DNA from: Lachnospiraceae bacterium
Lineage (GTDB): Bacteria > Bacillota > Clostridia > Lachnospirales > Lachnospiraceae
Direction of reading: 5' to 3'
Length of the DNA stretch: 52,342 nucleotides
Assembly (NCBI GenBank): GCA_017532145.1
Contig: JAFXJR010000026.1
Span: 1 to 52,342, forward strand
A program made the translations under genes and the position numbers. The notes below the pieces were generated by a model. The model was not told the DNA's origin. It did not search any database and saw only the letters and a list, made by a program, of their open reading frames with translations. Positions 17,501 through 25,441 of this stretch are shown here, in pieces (the first letter of the stretch is position 1; every line of letters begins with the position of its first letter).

Positions 17501-18612
17501 TTAAATGCAGAGAGGTAAATGATTTCCACCATGCTCATGATGCTTATCTGAATATTGTGGTAGGAAACGTGTATGATACTAAGTTTACAAAGAATCCCAT
17601 TCATTTTGTTAGGGAATATAAAGAAAATCCTGACCAACATAAGTATCATATGTATTATATGTTTAATTTCGATGTTATCCGGGGAGATAGAGTGGCATGG
17701 AAAGCAGGAGAGGCAGGAAGTATCCGGACGGTAAAGGCTGTATTGCAGAGGAATACCGTTTTGGTGACAAGGAGAAGCTGCATTACAAGGGGAAAGATTG
17801 CGGAGCAGACAATCTATAGTGCAAAAAAAGCGGCTAAAGGAACAGGATATATTCCCATCAAATCTTCAGATACCATTTTGAGAGAGATGAGTAAATATGG
17901 AGGATATACGACGGTTATAGGCAGTAAGTTCTTTCTGGTGGAGCATGAGGAGAAAGGAAAAAGGATAAGAACCTTGGAGGTAATTTTGTTGCCAATGGAA
18001 GGACAGTTGGATACCAGGGAGAAGCTGGAAGACTACTGTGAGAAACAGCTGGGCTATCAAAAGGCATCAGTGAGAATACAAGAAATAAAGATGGGCTCAT
18101 TGATTAAAGTAGACGGTTTTTATCTCTATTTAACAGGACGGTCTCAATCACGATTGTCAGTGACGAATGCGGTGCAGATGATATTAAGTCAGGAGCAAAT
18201 GTACTATGTAAAGAGAATGAAGGATTTAATGGACAGGAATCTGACAGAAGAACAGTTGGAGTTAGATAAGATAATCAGCCGGGAAAAAAATCTGGAATTA
18301 TATTATACGTTGATGCAGAAGCATAAGGATGGTATCTATGGAAAGCGTCCAAATTCGATAGGAAAGAAGCTGACAGAAGGAGAAAGCCTGTTTAAAGAGC
18401 TGGAAATAAAACAGCAAATATTTGTATTACTTCAGATTCTGATGCTGTCACAGCGAAGTAATAATGGAGTAGATTTACGCAATATTGGAGGAAGCAAGCA
18501 GGCAGGTGTAGCTACCTTGAATAAAAAAATTACAGAAAAAGAAGAATTTAAGCTAATCAATCAGTCGGTAACAGGTCTATATGAAAATGAGATAGACCTG
18601 TTAAGAGTATGA
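14545..18612 (+). CDS. cas9: CRISPR-associated endonuclease Cas9, type II-A
   Basis: This 1355-residue Cas9 cuts DNA under crRNA:tracrRNA guidance. All catalytic motifs are present: RuvC-I LGLDLGTGSVGWAV with Asp10, RuvC-II FIEMARGEEM with Glu778, and HNH YDIDHIYPKHF with His860. RuvC-III HHAHDAYLN has His996 and Asp999. The arginine-rich bridge helix (RRINRVSRRRRQREKAR) lies near residues 52-68. Length and the presence of csn2 fit II-A. ATG 14545 is preferred over GTG 14530 because the AAGGTGGAG RBS sits just upstream and the start then aligns with other Cas9 proteins. cas1 overlaps its end (ATGA). Interference should be functional. Confidence 0.97.
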   Translation: MKKKYYLGLDLGTGSVGWAVTDEHYQLLRAKGKDLWGVRLFDTANTAEKRRINRVSRRRRQREKARIGYIKEIFAEEINKVDPGFLQRLEDSKYWQEDKREKQPFALFADSGFTDKDYYKKYPTIFHLRKELIESEEVHDIRLVYLAILNIYKHRGHFLNESLSDGQMGNLEELYAALQELTDSSAWDVGKRQEFEQLLVNKKLSRLEKVNQLRELLNIKKNSCDEEMLKLICGLKGRIDKIFPGENREEQKNLQEKQELSFMEGDIEQKIDNLEEELEETQIDILWLLKSIHDWRLLAHIMQGEKGVCAYLSQARVEAYEKHHQDLLRLKKVYRLYAADKFNKMFRIMGGNNYSDYVGSVCAKEQLRRRDNRKLDTEGFFKQLKKDVMAMPEDEDTAYILHELDKGTFLPKQLTSDNGVIPNQIHKAELKKILRNAEAYLPFLAQKDDSGLSASERIISLFAFQIPYYIGPLRNTETNGAWVVRRNEEGRIFPWNFSQKVDEKKTAEEFKKKLINHCTYLNQETVLPKQSLLYERFMVLNELNNLKINGEKISVELKQELYRELFAGGKKVTGKRVESYLKQHGYVEKSDKVVLEGIEQDFKCTLANHAKFTQIFGVKSLNIEQIRMAEQLISWATIYGNSKDYLREQIQEYYGEQLNTEQIKRLLGMKFKDWGRLSRQLLEMEGADKATGEKMTIIQRMWEENYNLMELLSGNFTYWEEIQEKTIQLEKSLEEIEYEDLQELYLSVPVKRIVWQTLLILKELRQVLGTDPERIFIEMARGEEMEKTRKDSRKKKLEKLYKSCGEEGKFWSKKLESIDEAQLRQKKLYLYYLQMGKCMYTGEPIDLGKLFYDNFYDIDHIYPKHFVKDDSIENNLILVKKEENSDKKDEFPIKETIRKNMRSWWEFLKEKELINLEKYKRLTRHTPFTVEEQAGFISRQLVETRQGTKTVAELLKKIFPASEVVYVKADNVSQFRDSDKKYKSLIKCREVNDFHHAHDAYLNIVVGNVYDTKFTKNPIHFVREYKENPDQHKYHMYYMFNFDVIRGDRVAWKAGEAGSIRTVKAVLQRNTVLVTRRSCITRGKIAEQTIYSAKKAAKGTGYIPIKSSDTILREMSKYGGYTTVIGSKFFLVEHEEKGKRIRTLEVILLPMEGQLDTREKLEDYCEKQLGYQKASVRIQEIKMGSLIKVDGFYLYLTGRSQSRLSVTNAVQMILSQEQMYYVKRMKDLMDRNLTEEQLELDKIISREKNLELYYTLMQKHKDGIYGKRPNSIGKKLTEGESLFKELEIKQQIFVLLQILMLSQRSNNGVDLRNIGGSKQAGVATLNKKITEKEEFKLINQSVTGLYENEIDLLRV

Positions 18613-19481
18613 GCTGGAGAACCGTTGTCGTATCTAACAATGCCAAGCTGGATTACCAGCTTGGCTATCTGGTGGTCAGGGGAAGGGAGACAACGAAAAT
18701 CTATCTGCAGGAAATAGGGATTCTGCTTATAGAAAGTACGGCTGTTTCCCTGACCAGCTATCTGTTAAATGAATTGATAAAGCGTAAGATTAAGATAATT
18801 TTTTGTGATGAAAAAAGAAATCCTTCATCGGAGCTTTTACCTTACTATGGAAGCCATGATACCAGTATCAGGTTACAAAGGCAGATAGAGTGGACACAGG
18901 AGGATAAAACGACGGTATGGACAAAAATTGTCAGGGAGAAAATATGGCAGCAGGCAGTACTGTTAGAAAAGTTACAAAAACAGGAAGCAGAGTTGCTAAA
19001 GGAATATATTCAGGAGGTAAAAGAGGGAGACATATCTAATCGGGAATGACATGCAGCTAAGGTTTACTTCCATGCCTTGTTTGGAAAAGAATTTGCCAGA
19101 ACGCAGGAACATCCGATTAATGCTGCATTAAACTATGGTTATACTATCCTGTTATCCTATTTCAATCGGGAAATCACGGCAAATGGATATGTGACACAGT
19201 TGGGATTATTCCATGAAAACAGGTTTAATCCATTTAATCTGGGTTCAGATTTAATGGAGCCATACCGGCCTTTGGTGGATGAAGTGGTGTACTGCTTAAA
19301 CCCGGAAAGGTTTGAAACGGAAGAAAAGCATAAAATATTGAAGCTATGTGAGAAGCAGGTAATGATTGCAGAGAGAAAAGAATTTTTGGATGGTGCGATT
19401 AAGATGTATGTAAGAAGTGTATTGGAAGCATTAAATCATAAAACCTTTTCACAAATAAAATTTTATCAAAATGAGTTATAG
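18609..19481 (+). pseudogene. cas1: Cas1 integrase gene interrupted by an in-frame TGA
   Basis: Cas1 is the integrase that inserts new spacers with Cas2. The reading frame runs from ATG 18609 (overlapping the cas9 stop) and continues in the same frame to 19481, a normal II-A length of about 290 codons. Codon 147 (19047-19049) is TGA. The junction reads SNRE-stop-HAAKVYF where the family has NREGHAAKVYF, so a single G-to-T change of a GGA glycine codon explains it. The catalytic Glu is the last residue before the stop. The rest, including HPINAALNYGYTILLSYF and GLFHENRFNPFNLGSDLMEP, is well preserved. Either a recent null mutation or a base-call error is possible. Confidence 0.93.
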
Positions 19482-19791
19482 ATATATGAGAATAATTGTA
19501 ATGTTTGATTTACCTACAGTGACCATGACAGACAAAAGAGAATATACCCTTTTTAGAAAATTTTTATTAAAAAATGGTTTTTTCATGCTGCAGCAGAGTA
19601 TTTATTGTAAGCTGGCACAAAATGCCGTGGCAGCAGATAGTATCGTGGAAAAGGTGAAAAAGAATAAGCCTCCAGCAGGCTCTGTCATGTTGTTAAAGGT
19701 AACAGAGAAACAGTTTTCCAAGATGGAGTATATTGTAGGAGAGGCTTCGGGTGAAATATTAGATACAGATGAAAGGCTGGTGATACTGTGA
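19471..19791 (+). CDS. cas2: CRISPR-associated Cas2
   Basis: The 106-residue protein has the Cas2 ferredoxin-like start MRIIVMFDLPTVTMTDKREY with the expected Asp after IVMF. FRKFLLKNGFFMLQQSIYCK follows and the end is DTDERLVIL. It forms the Cas1-Cas2 integration complex. The start (ATGAGTTATAG at 19471) overlaps the cas1 end by 11 bases and its stop overlaps csn2 by 4, so translation is coupled. It is intact but would lack an active Cas1 partner if the upstream nonsense mutation is real. Confidence 0.95.
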   Translation: MSYRYMRIIVMFDLPTVTMTDKREYTLFRKFLLKNGFFMLQQSIYCKLAQNAVAADSIVEKVKKNKPPAGSVMLLKVTEKQFSKMEYIVGEASGEILDTDERLVIL

Positions 19792-20459
19792 TACTAACCA
19801 ATGCGGAGTATGGTCTGCGAATAGAGTTTATTGAGGGGAGAAGCTGCAAGCTGATTCTGGAAAATCCAAAGGACATGGCATATCTGGCAGAAGTATTATG
19901 TGGACAATGTGCAGGGAAGGAAGGCGATTTCCTTTTATCCTGTCAGGAAAAAGAGTATAAAATAGAAAAGTATATGGAGGTTATTGTAAATCCGTTCAAT
20001 ATTGATTTTAACAGCCGAAAAATATTAAATAGGCTGTATAGTGAGCTTACTGCATTGGCAGTGGATTATATAATAGAAAAGAGTGAGTTAAATGCAAAAA
20101 TTGTTCAGCTCATGGAAAAAATTTGTTCCTCAGCAAGATATAATCATATTTGCTATGATATGGATTTTGATTGGACAGACCTGCTGAAGTTTTGTAAGGT
20201 AAGGATGGAAAGTGATAATGGCACATTGATTGAAAGGTTGGATGAATATATAAAAATGGCAGCATCATTATGTGGAATACAGATTCTGTGTATGATTAAT
20301 ATATCCAGTTATCTGTGTGAGGAGGAAATCCGAGAATTAAAGCAGATAGCAAACTATCAAAAAATGTATTTATTATTTATTGAAGCAAGGGAAGGGATAA
20401 AAGACAAAGATGAAGACATTTACATTATTGACAGGGACAGATGTTTAATTGTAAAATAA
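19788..20459 (+). CDS. csn2: CRISPR-associated Csn2, type II-A
   Basis: The 223-residue protein has the Csn2 pattern: an N-terminal LTNAEYGLRIEFIEG, a helical middle, and a C-terminal half with FVxIxxYLxxEExxEL-like spacing (MINISSYLCEEEIRELKQIA). The end is IIDRDRCLIVK. Csn2 forms a DNA-clamping tetramer required for spacer acquisition in II-A systems, and its presence defines the subtype. GTG 19788 overlaps cas2 by four bases. Its 3' end contains the predicted promoter of the CRISPR array. Confidence 0.92.
   Translation: MILTNAEYGLRIEFIEGRSCKLILENPKDMAYLAEVLCGQCAGKEGDFLLSCQEKEYKIEKYMEVIVNPFNIDFNSRKILNRLYSELTALAVDYIIEKSELNAKIVQLMEKICSSARYNHICYDMDFDWTDLLKFCKVRMESDNGTLIERLDEYIKMAASLCGIQILCMINISSYLCEEEIRELKQIANYQKMYLLFIEAREGIKDKDEDIYIIDRDRCLIVK
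20428..20457 (+). promoter_or_regulatory. Promoter of the CRISPR array
   Basis: TTGACA (20428-20433), an 18-base spacer and TAAAAT (20452-20457), lying in the 3' end of csn2. A start near 20464 would produce a leader RNA of about 50 bases before repeat 1. Confidence 0.65.
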
Positions 20460-20515
20460 ATTATCATAATTTACACTATTTCACCAATAGACAGGTTCGG
20501 TGAGAACGATTTGAG
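20460..20515 (+). promoter_or_regulatory. CRISPR leader with anchoring sequence and an antisense copy of the repeat core
   Basis: The 56-base leader ends in ATTTGAG directly before repeat 1, identical to the leader-anchoring sequence reported for type II-A integration. Bases 20462-20475 (TATCATAATTTACA) are the exact reverse complement of repeat positions 13-26. Confidence 0.8.
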
Positions 20516-21214
20516 GTTTGAGAACCTTGTAAATTATGATAGTGTTAAAACAGGCTGGTCTATCCGATCCCTGCAGGCAACGTTTGAGAACCTTGTAAAT
20601 TATGATAGTGTTAAAACAGTACCGTAACCAGTATCAAGAACTTACCAGTTTGAGAACCTTGTAAATTATGATAGTGTTAAAACCGCAGGAACGTTTTGAT
20701 ACACTATTTAATACGTTTGAGAACCTTGTAAATTATGATAGTGTTAAAACTACTGATGTGGTGTTCTTTAAAACCTCCCAGTTTGAGAACCTTGTAAATT
20801 ATGATAGTGTTAAAACGTTAAAGCCATATTGAGGAGGTGATTAGCTGTTTGAGAACCTTGTAAATTATGATAGTGTTAAAACACCCGCACCCGCCGCTCC
20901 GGCCGCACTCCCAGGTTTGAGAACCTTGTAAATTATGATAGTGTTAAAACCTGTCCCATACTACTTGATGTTGGTGAACTGTTTGAGAACCTTGTAAATT
21001 ATGATAGTGTTAAAACTTTTTACTCATGTTTATCCCTCCATTATTTGTTTGAGAACCTTGTAAATTATGATAGTGTTAAAACAGCTTGGACTTTCATCAC
21101 TTTCTCCCTCCAGTTTGAGAACCTTGTAAATTATGATAGTGTTAAAACAAGCTATCCCAGAACCGACAGCAGAGCCCTGTTTGAGAACCTTGTAAATTAT
21201 GATAGTGTTAAAAC
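20516..21214 (+). CRISPR. CRISPR array, 11 repeats and 10 spacers
   Basis: Eleven apparently identical 36-bp repeats (start GTTTGAGAACCTTG, end GTGTTAAAAC) begin at 20516, 20582, 20648, 20715, 20781, 20847, 20915, 20981, 21047, 21113 and 21179. Spacers are 30 bases, except spacer 3 (31) and spacer 6 (32). The orientation is set by the leader, the csn2-proximal promoter and the tracrRNA pairing. Even the last repeat is undegenerate, which fits a fairly young array. Spacer 6 is unusually GC-rich. No spacer was found elsewhere in the window by eye. Confidence 0.98.
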
Positions 21215-21401
21215 GTCGAAATAAAGGAATTATGGGAAATATGGTAAAGAAAAGATATGCGGTAAGTTGCCAACGAACATTTGACGCAAACATCAATATA
21301 AGACTAGATTATCTTTAGTAAATATGTTAGAATTATAACTATAAATCATAAAAAAATAGGTAGTTTTTAATACTGCCCTATAAAAGAAAGGAGATAAAAT
21401 A

Positions 21402-22454
21402 ATGAAAGGTTTTGCGATGTTGAAAATCGGAGAAACTGGCTGGGTGACAAAGGATGTTCCGGCTTGTGGTCCTTTGGATGCGATTTGCAAGCCTCTGGCT
21501 CTGGCTCCCTGTACTTCTGACGTGCATACAGTATGGGCTGGTGCTATTGGTGACCGTCATGACATGATTCTGGGACATGAGGCTGTAGGTGAGGTAGTAG
21601 AGGTAGGAAGTTTGGTAAAGGACTTTAAGGTTGGTGATAAGGTTCTGGTTTCTGCGATTACTCCTGACTGGAGTTCTTTTGCTGCACAGGAAGGTTATGC
21701 TATGCATAGCGGAGGTATGCTTTCCGGTTGGAAATTTTCCAATTTCAAGGATGGTGTGTTTGGTGAATTTTTCCATGTAAATGATGCAGACGGAAATCTG
21801 GCACTGTTACCTGAAGGTATGGACCTGGGTGCTGCATGTATGGTAAGTGATATGGTTCCTACCGGTTTCCATGGTGTTGAGCTGGCTGACGTTCAGTATG
21901 GTGACAATGTGGCTGTTATTGGTATCGGACCGGTTGGTCTGATGTCGGTTGCTGCAGCAGCTATCAGAGGTGCAGCAAATATCTATGCAGTTGGTTCCAG
22001 AAAGAATTGTGCCGATTTGGCTATGGAATATGGTGCAACCCATATTATTAACTATCGTGAAGGTGATATTGTAGAGCAGATTCTGGATATTAACCATGGA
22101 CCGGTAGATAAGATTGTTATTGCAGGTGGAGACAATGACACCTTTGACCAGGCTATCCGTATGTTAAAGGCAGGCGGTAAGATTGGTAATGTAAACTACC
22201 TTGGCGAAGGTGACTATATCAAGATTCCCCGTGGTGATTGGGGCTGTGGTATGGGACATAAGCAGATTGCAGGCGGATTGATGCCTGGCGGTCGTGTACG
22301 TTCTGAAAAGCTGGCTCGTTTGATTGTGGCAAATCGTATCCATCCTGAAAAACTGATTACTCATCGGTTTGAGGGACTGGAGAATGTAGAGCAGGCATTG
22401 ATGCTGATGAAGGATAAGCCCCGTGATTTGATTAAGCCTTTGGTAGTCATCTAA
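21402..22454 (+). CDS. Zinc-dependent secondary alcohol dehydrogenase (NADP type)
   Basis: The 350-residue protein closely follows the Clostridium beijerinckii/Thermoanaerobacter secondary ADH family: MKGFAMLKIGETGW, then PCTSDVHTV and ILGHEAVGEVVEVGS. The catalytic zinc ligands Cys37, His59 and Asp150 are present. Further motifs are GWKFSNFKDGVFGEFFHVND, the Rossmann motif VIGIGPVGLM and WGCGMGHK. The ending LMKDKPRDLIKPLVVI is typical. The enzyme reduces ketones or oxidises secondary alcohols such as 2-propanol or 2,3-butanediol; the exact substrate cannot be read. The RBS is AGAAAGGAGATAAAATA. It is monocistronic, with a terminator-like palindrome downstream. The 187-base gap after the array is AT-rich and presumably contains its promoter. 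Confidence 0.93.
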   Translation: MKGFAMLKIGETGWVTKDVPACGPLDAICKPLALAPCTSDVHTVWAGAIGDRHDMILGHEAVGEVVEVGSLVKDFKVGDKVLVSAITPDWSSFAAQEGYAMHSGGMLSGWKFSNFKDGVFGEFFHVNDADGNLALLPEGMDLGAACMVSDMVPTGFHGVELADVQYGDNVAVIGIGPVGLMSVAAAAIRGAANIYAVGSRKNCADLAMEYGATHIINYREGDIVEQILDINHGPVDKIVIAGGDNDTFDQAIRMLKAGGKIGNVNYLGEGDYIKIPRGDWGCGMGHKQIAGGLMPGGRVRSEKLARLIVANRIHPEKLITHRFEGLENVEQALMLMKDKPRDLIKPLVVI

Positions 22455-22484
22455 TAAAAGAAAAATAGTAGTATTTAACCAAAG

Positions 22485-22541
22485 TAAGGAAGTCCTCTAC
22501 TTCAAGTACGCTAAGTACCGAGTAGGGGACTTCCTTATTTT
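22485..22541. terminator. Palindromic terminator after the alcohol dehydrogenase
   Basis: AAGGAAGTCC/GGACTTCCTT arms with an inner CTAC/GTAG pair and a 3' TATTTTATTT tract. The central part (ACTTCAAGTACGCTAAGTAC) recurs in diverged, inverted form near 40430-40465. Confidence 0.85.
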
Positions 22542-22686
22542 ATTTCTGCTGTGTATATTTACAAGTAAGAAAGCAGTTAGCCCAATTGTTCACCATTTTG
22601 TATAATAATACTATAAATATTCTTACTATTCATATACTTATCTGCCAAATTTTACAATAAAAAATAATTTTTTAACAAAATTTTCC

Positions 22687-22714
22687 TAAATTTTTTTTAT
22701 ATAATTGCCGATAA
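22687..22714 (+). promoter_or_regulatory. Sigma-28 (SigD/FliA) promoter of the flagellin gene
   Basis: TAAA (22687-22690), a 16-base spacer, GCCGATAA (22707-22714). It matches the sigma-28 consensus TAAA-N15-GCCGATAT with one extra spacer base. The flanking 22542-22686 is AT-rich with nothing else recognised. Confidence 0.85.
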
Positions 22715-22860
22715 ACCAATTAATATACTATGTAATATATTATATATAGAAAAACTAGTAAATTGAATAATTAATCACTGATACCTTGGATAAGGCATGG
22801 TTTTTCTTGTGCATAGCAAAAAAATGTAGGTGTAGTGGTGCTGTATTGAGGCTTTGTGTG

Positions 22861-22880
22861 CTGTGCCATGGAAGGCGCAG
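22861..22880 (+). promoter_or_regulatory. Hairpin exposing GGA in the flagellin leader, possible CsrA site
   Basis: A 7-bp stem (CTGTGCC with GGCGCAG, one G-U pair) closes the hexaloop ATGGAA. GGA in such a loop is the standard CsrA recognition architecture. The leader from the sigma-28 promoter to the start is about 275 bases. Confidence 0.4.
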
Positions 22881-22995
22881 ACCGGTCAAAGGGTTGGTGA
22901 ATGAATATTCGGTGTACTAGATAAAAAATAAATATCTGAAAAGTATAGTTCCCGTTGTCGTAGAAATATGTGTTTGATGAAGAAAGGTGAGAATA

Positions 22996-25212
22996 GTGAA
23001 AATTCAACATAATTTAGCGGCTATGAATGCAAACAGGAATATGAAAATTAATCTTGGGACATCAGTAGAGGCAACAGAGAGATTATCTTCTGGCTATCGG
23101 GTTAATCGTGGAGCAGACGATGCGGCCGGTTTGTCTATTTCTGAGAAGATGCGCAGATTGATTCGTGGATTAGGACAGGCAAGTTTAAATTGTCAGGATG
23201 GTATTTCTCTGGTACAGACCGCAGAGGGAGCCTTGCATGAGGTACATGATATGCTTCAACGGATGAATGTACTTGCAGTGCAGTCAGCTAACGGTACAAA
23301 TGCAAAGGAGGAAAGACAAGCCTTACAACAGGAATTTGCCCATATTCAGGACGAGATAGACAGGGTTTCGGAGACTACTAAATTTAATGATATGAATCTG
23401 TTTACCCGCCAGGACGGTGGTACAGGAACGACGAATGTTATTCGGACGAATTATATCAGTCAGGGGAATATGCTGTCAGTAACCGGTGTGGGCGGAGCGG
23501 ATAGCCTTGGGTCTGTTAGACAGATTGTAAATTCACAGAATGTTAGGGCACAGACGCCCAGTGTACAGTGGGGTGATTATACCATCACAGGAGGTGTAGA
23601 GAATGTAGATTTCAGATTTTCAAGCACCACGATGACTATTCTATCCAGTAAACATCTTACCGTTTCCGGCACTGGTACACCCAGCGACACCAATAGGATT
23701 TCTGTTCAAAGCGGAGTTTCGGCAAATCTGACATTGAATAATATCCATATTGATGCGAGTACTTCAACCGGACCTGCCATGCGAGTGTATAATAATGCTT
23801 CCCTAAACCTGACTCTCACAGGAACAAATATAATAAAAGGTGGAGCAAACTATGCTGCTTTGGCAGTAACTTCGGGAGCCAAGCTGGTTATCACTGAGCA
23901 AAGTACTGGTAGTTTGGAGGCTATTGGTGGTGCATGTGGAGCAGGAATTGGCGGAGGCAATGTTAGCGGTATGCTATCGTCAGGAAATATCACCATTAAT
24001 GGGGGAACTGTCACCGCTCGAGGCGGAAGAATGGCATCAGGCATAGGCGGTGGTAATTATGGAGCAGGTGGCAATATTACCATCAACGGGGGAACGATTT
24101 ATGCAGTAGCTGGGAACAATGCAGCCAGTATAGGTGGTGGCGATCAAGGAAGCGGTGGCAACATTACGATTACCGGCGGTGATGTTACGGCACTTGGAAG
24201 TGTAAATGCTTCCGATATTGGAAAAGGTAGAAATGGTGATACCGGTTCATTTTCTACCGGTTCCAACGGTAATGCCGTAATTACCACAAATCACAATAAT
24301 ATTTCTGATACAAGCAACCAAAGTAATTGGGATGCTATTATTAAAAATGCGACTACCGGAACGGTTTATGGTAATGTAAAGCTTACCGAAGACTATACAG
24401 TAGAAGCGGGAGATACACTGAATATAGCAGATGGTGCAGCATTGACTACACCATCCGGCAAAGTGCTGACCAATGAGGGTACAATTAATAATAATGGTTT
24501 TATGGTCAACCACGGTACATTGATTAACAATGGTACGATTAACGGTAATGCAGGAAGTACGCTGAACAATACTGGTACCTTGATGAATGATGGAAACATA
24601 ACCAACAATACAGACAGCAGCCTGGAGAATAATGGACTGGTTGACAACAATGGTACATTGACAAATAATGGTACAGTGGATAATAATCCCAAGGGAATCA
24701 TAGATAATAGTGCCGGAGGTACTATCGATAATACGAAAGGATTAATCAGTAATAATGATGGTAAAATCCTTGGTCCTATTGTGGGTAATCCTCCGGTGGA
24801 GGGAGTAAATTCATTGTGGTTACAGGCAGGAGCGGATATAGGACATGGATTTAATATCCGGATTAATGTAATGAATACAGGGATACTTGGTATCAAGAAG
24901 AATGTAGTTAATATTCTGACACAGGAGTCCTCAGGTTCTGCTATTACTGCGATAAGTGAAGCCATTGGCAGACTGTCTGAACAGCGGAGCAAATTAGGAG
25001 TCTATCAGAATCGTCTGGAACATACCATCCGTAATTTGGATAATGTGGTAGAAAATACAACAAATATGGAAAGTCGGATTAGAGATGCTGATCTGGCAAA
25101 AGAGACGGTGAGACATTCTAATAATAAGATTATCCTGCAGGCTGCACAGGCAATGCTTGTACAGGCAAATCGACAGTCGGCAGACATTCTGCTCTTATTT
25201 AACGGCAGGTAA
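22996..25212 (+). CDS. Flagellin with a beta-solenoid-like insert in the variable region
   Basis: The 738-residue protein has flagellin termini and a foreign centre. Residues 1-140 are D0/D1 (MKIQHNLAAMNANRN, DDAAGLSISEKMRR). They include LQRMNVLAVQSANGTN, which keeps the TLR5-contact Arg and Leu, and a later QQEF keeps the Glu. Residues about 622-738 are the C-terminal D1/D0 (ESRIRDADLAKETVRHSNNK). Residues about 195-310 are beta-rich. About 312-412 hold three turns of GNITINGGTVTARGG with IGGG, as in Cthe_2159-like carbohydrate-binding solenoids. About 490-592 are Asn/Gly-rich short repeats (LTNNGTVDNN). GTG 22996 fits the family start and the AAAGGTGA RBS better than GTG 22987. No other flagellar gene is nearby. 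Confidence 0.93.
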   Translation: MKIQHNLAAMNANRNMKINLGTSVEATERLSSGYRVNRGADDAAGLSISEKMRRLIRGLGQASLNCQDGISLVQTAEGALHEVHDMLQRMNVLAVQSANGTNAKEERQALQQEFAHIQDEIDRVSETTKFNDMNLFTRQDGGTGTTNVIRTNYISQGNMLSVTGVGGADSLGSVRQIVNSQNVRAQTPSVQWGDYTITGGVENVDFRFSSTTMTILSSKHLTVSGTGTPSDTNRISVQSGVSANLTLNNIHIDASTSTGPAMRVYNNASLNLTLTGTNIIKGGANYAALAVTSGAKLVITEQSTGSLEAIGGACGAGIGGGNVSGMLSSGNITINGGTVTARGGRMASGIGGGNYGAGGNITINGGTIYAVAGNNAASIGGGDQGSGGNITITGGDVTALGSVNASDIGKGRNGDTGSFSTGSNGNAVITTNHNNISDTSNQSNWDAIIKNATTGTVYGNVKLTEDYTVEAGDTLNIADGAALTTPSGKVLTNEGTINNNGFMVNHGTLINNGTINGNAGSTLNNTGTLMNDGNITNNTDSSLENNGLVDNNGTLTNNGTVDNNPKGIIDNSAGGTIDNTKGLISNNDGKILGPIVGNPPVEGVNSLWLQAGADIGHGFNIRINVMNTGILGIKKNVVNILTQESSGSAITAISEAIGRLSEQRSKLGVYQNRLEHTIRNLDNVVENTTNMESRIRDADLAKETVRHSNNKIILQAAQAMLVQANRQSADILLLFNGR

Positions 25213-25260
25213 AAGAGTAATTAATTTGGATTTATTCGCCTAAATTTAGTAAAAGATAGA

Positions 25261-25359
25261 GTAACTGTTCAGTAGGTCTGCACACTTGTTGTGCTGACCA
25301 TACGAAAATATAAGTGTAGTGAGAAAAAATCCCATCGCCACAGGCGATGGGATTTTTTC
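25261..25359 (+). repeat. Dispersed palindromic repeat, copy C, supplying the flagellin terminator
   Basis: The first part reads GTAACTGTTCAGTAGGTCTG followed by CACACTTGTTGTGCTGACC. The second part (25323-25359) is a perfect 17-bp hairpin (stem end ATCCCATCGCC, loop ACA) with a run of six T, an excellent intrinsic terminator. Copy D near 51613 has the same two-part structure in the opposite direction. Confidence 0.9.
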
Positions 25360-25441
25360 AAAAACTGGTAAATCAACTCATAAATTCTAAAAAATAAGTG
25401 ATACTAATAGTAAAGTAAAATCAGCATAAGGAGAAGAAAAA

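Noticed and set aside
19047-19049. TGA in cas1 as a selenocysteine or recoded codon
   Set aside because: The family has Gly at this position, not Cys, and no selenocysteine-insertion hairpin is apparent; a point mutation or base error is simpler.
20516-21214. Self-targeting spacers
   Set aside because: No spacer sequence was found elsewhere in this window by eye; the rest of the genome cannot be judged.
24393-24992. A 199-codon frame antisense to the flagellin insert, with hydrophobic repeats
   Set aside because: The hydrophobic pattern is the complement of Asn/Gly-rich repeat codons; there is no RBS or promoter.
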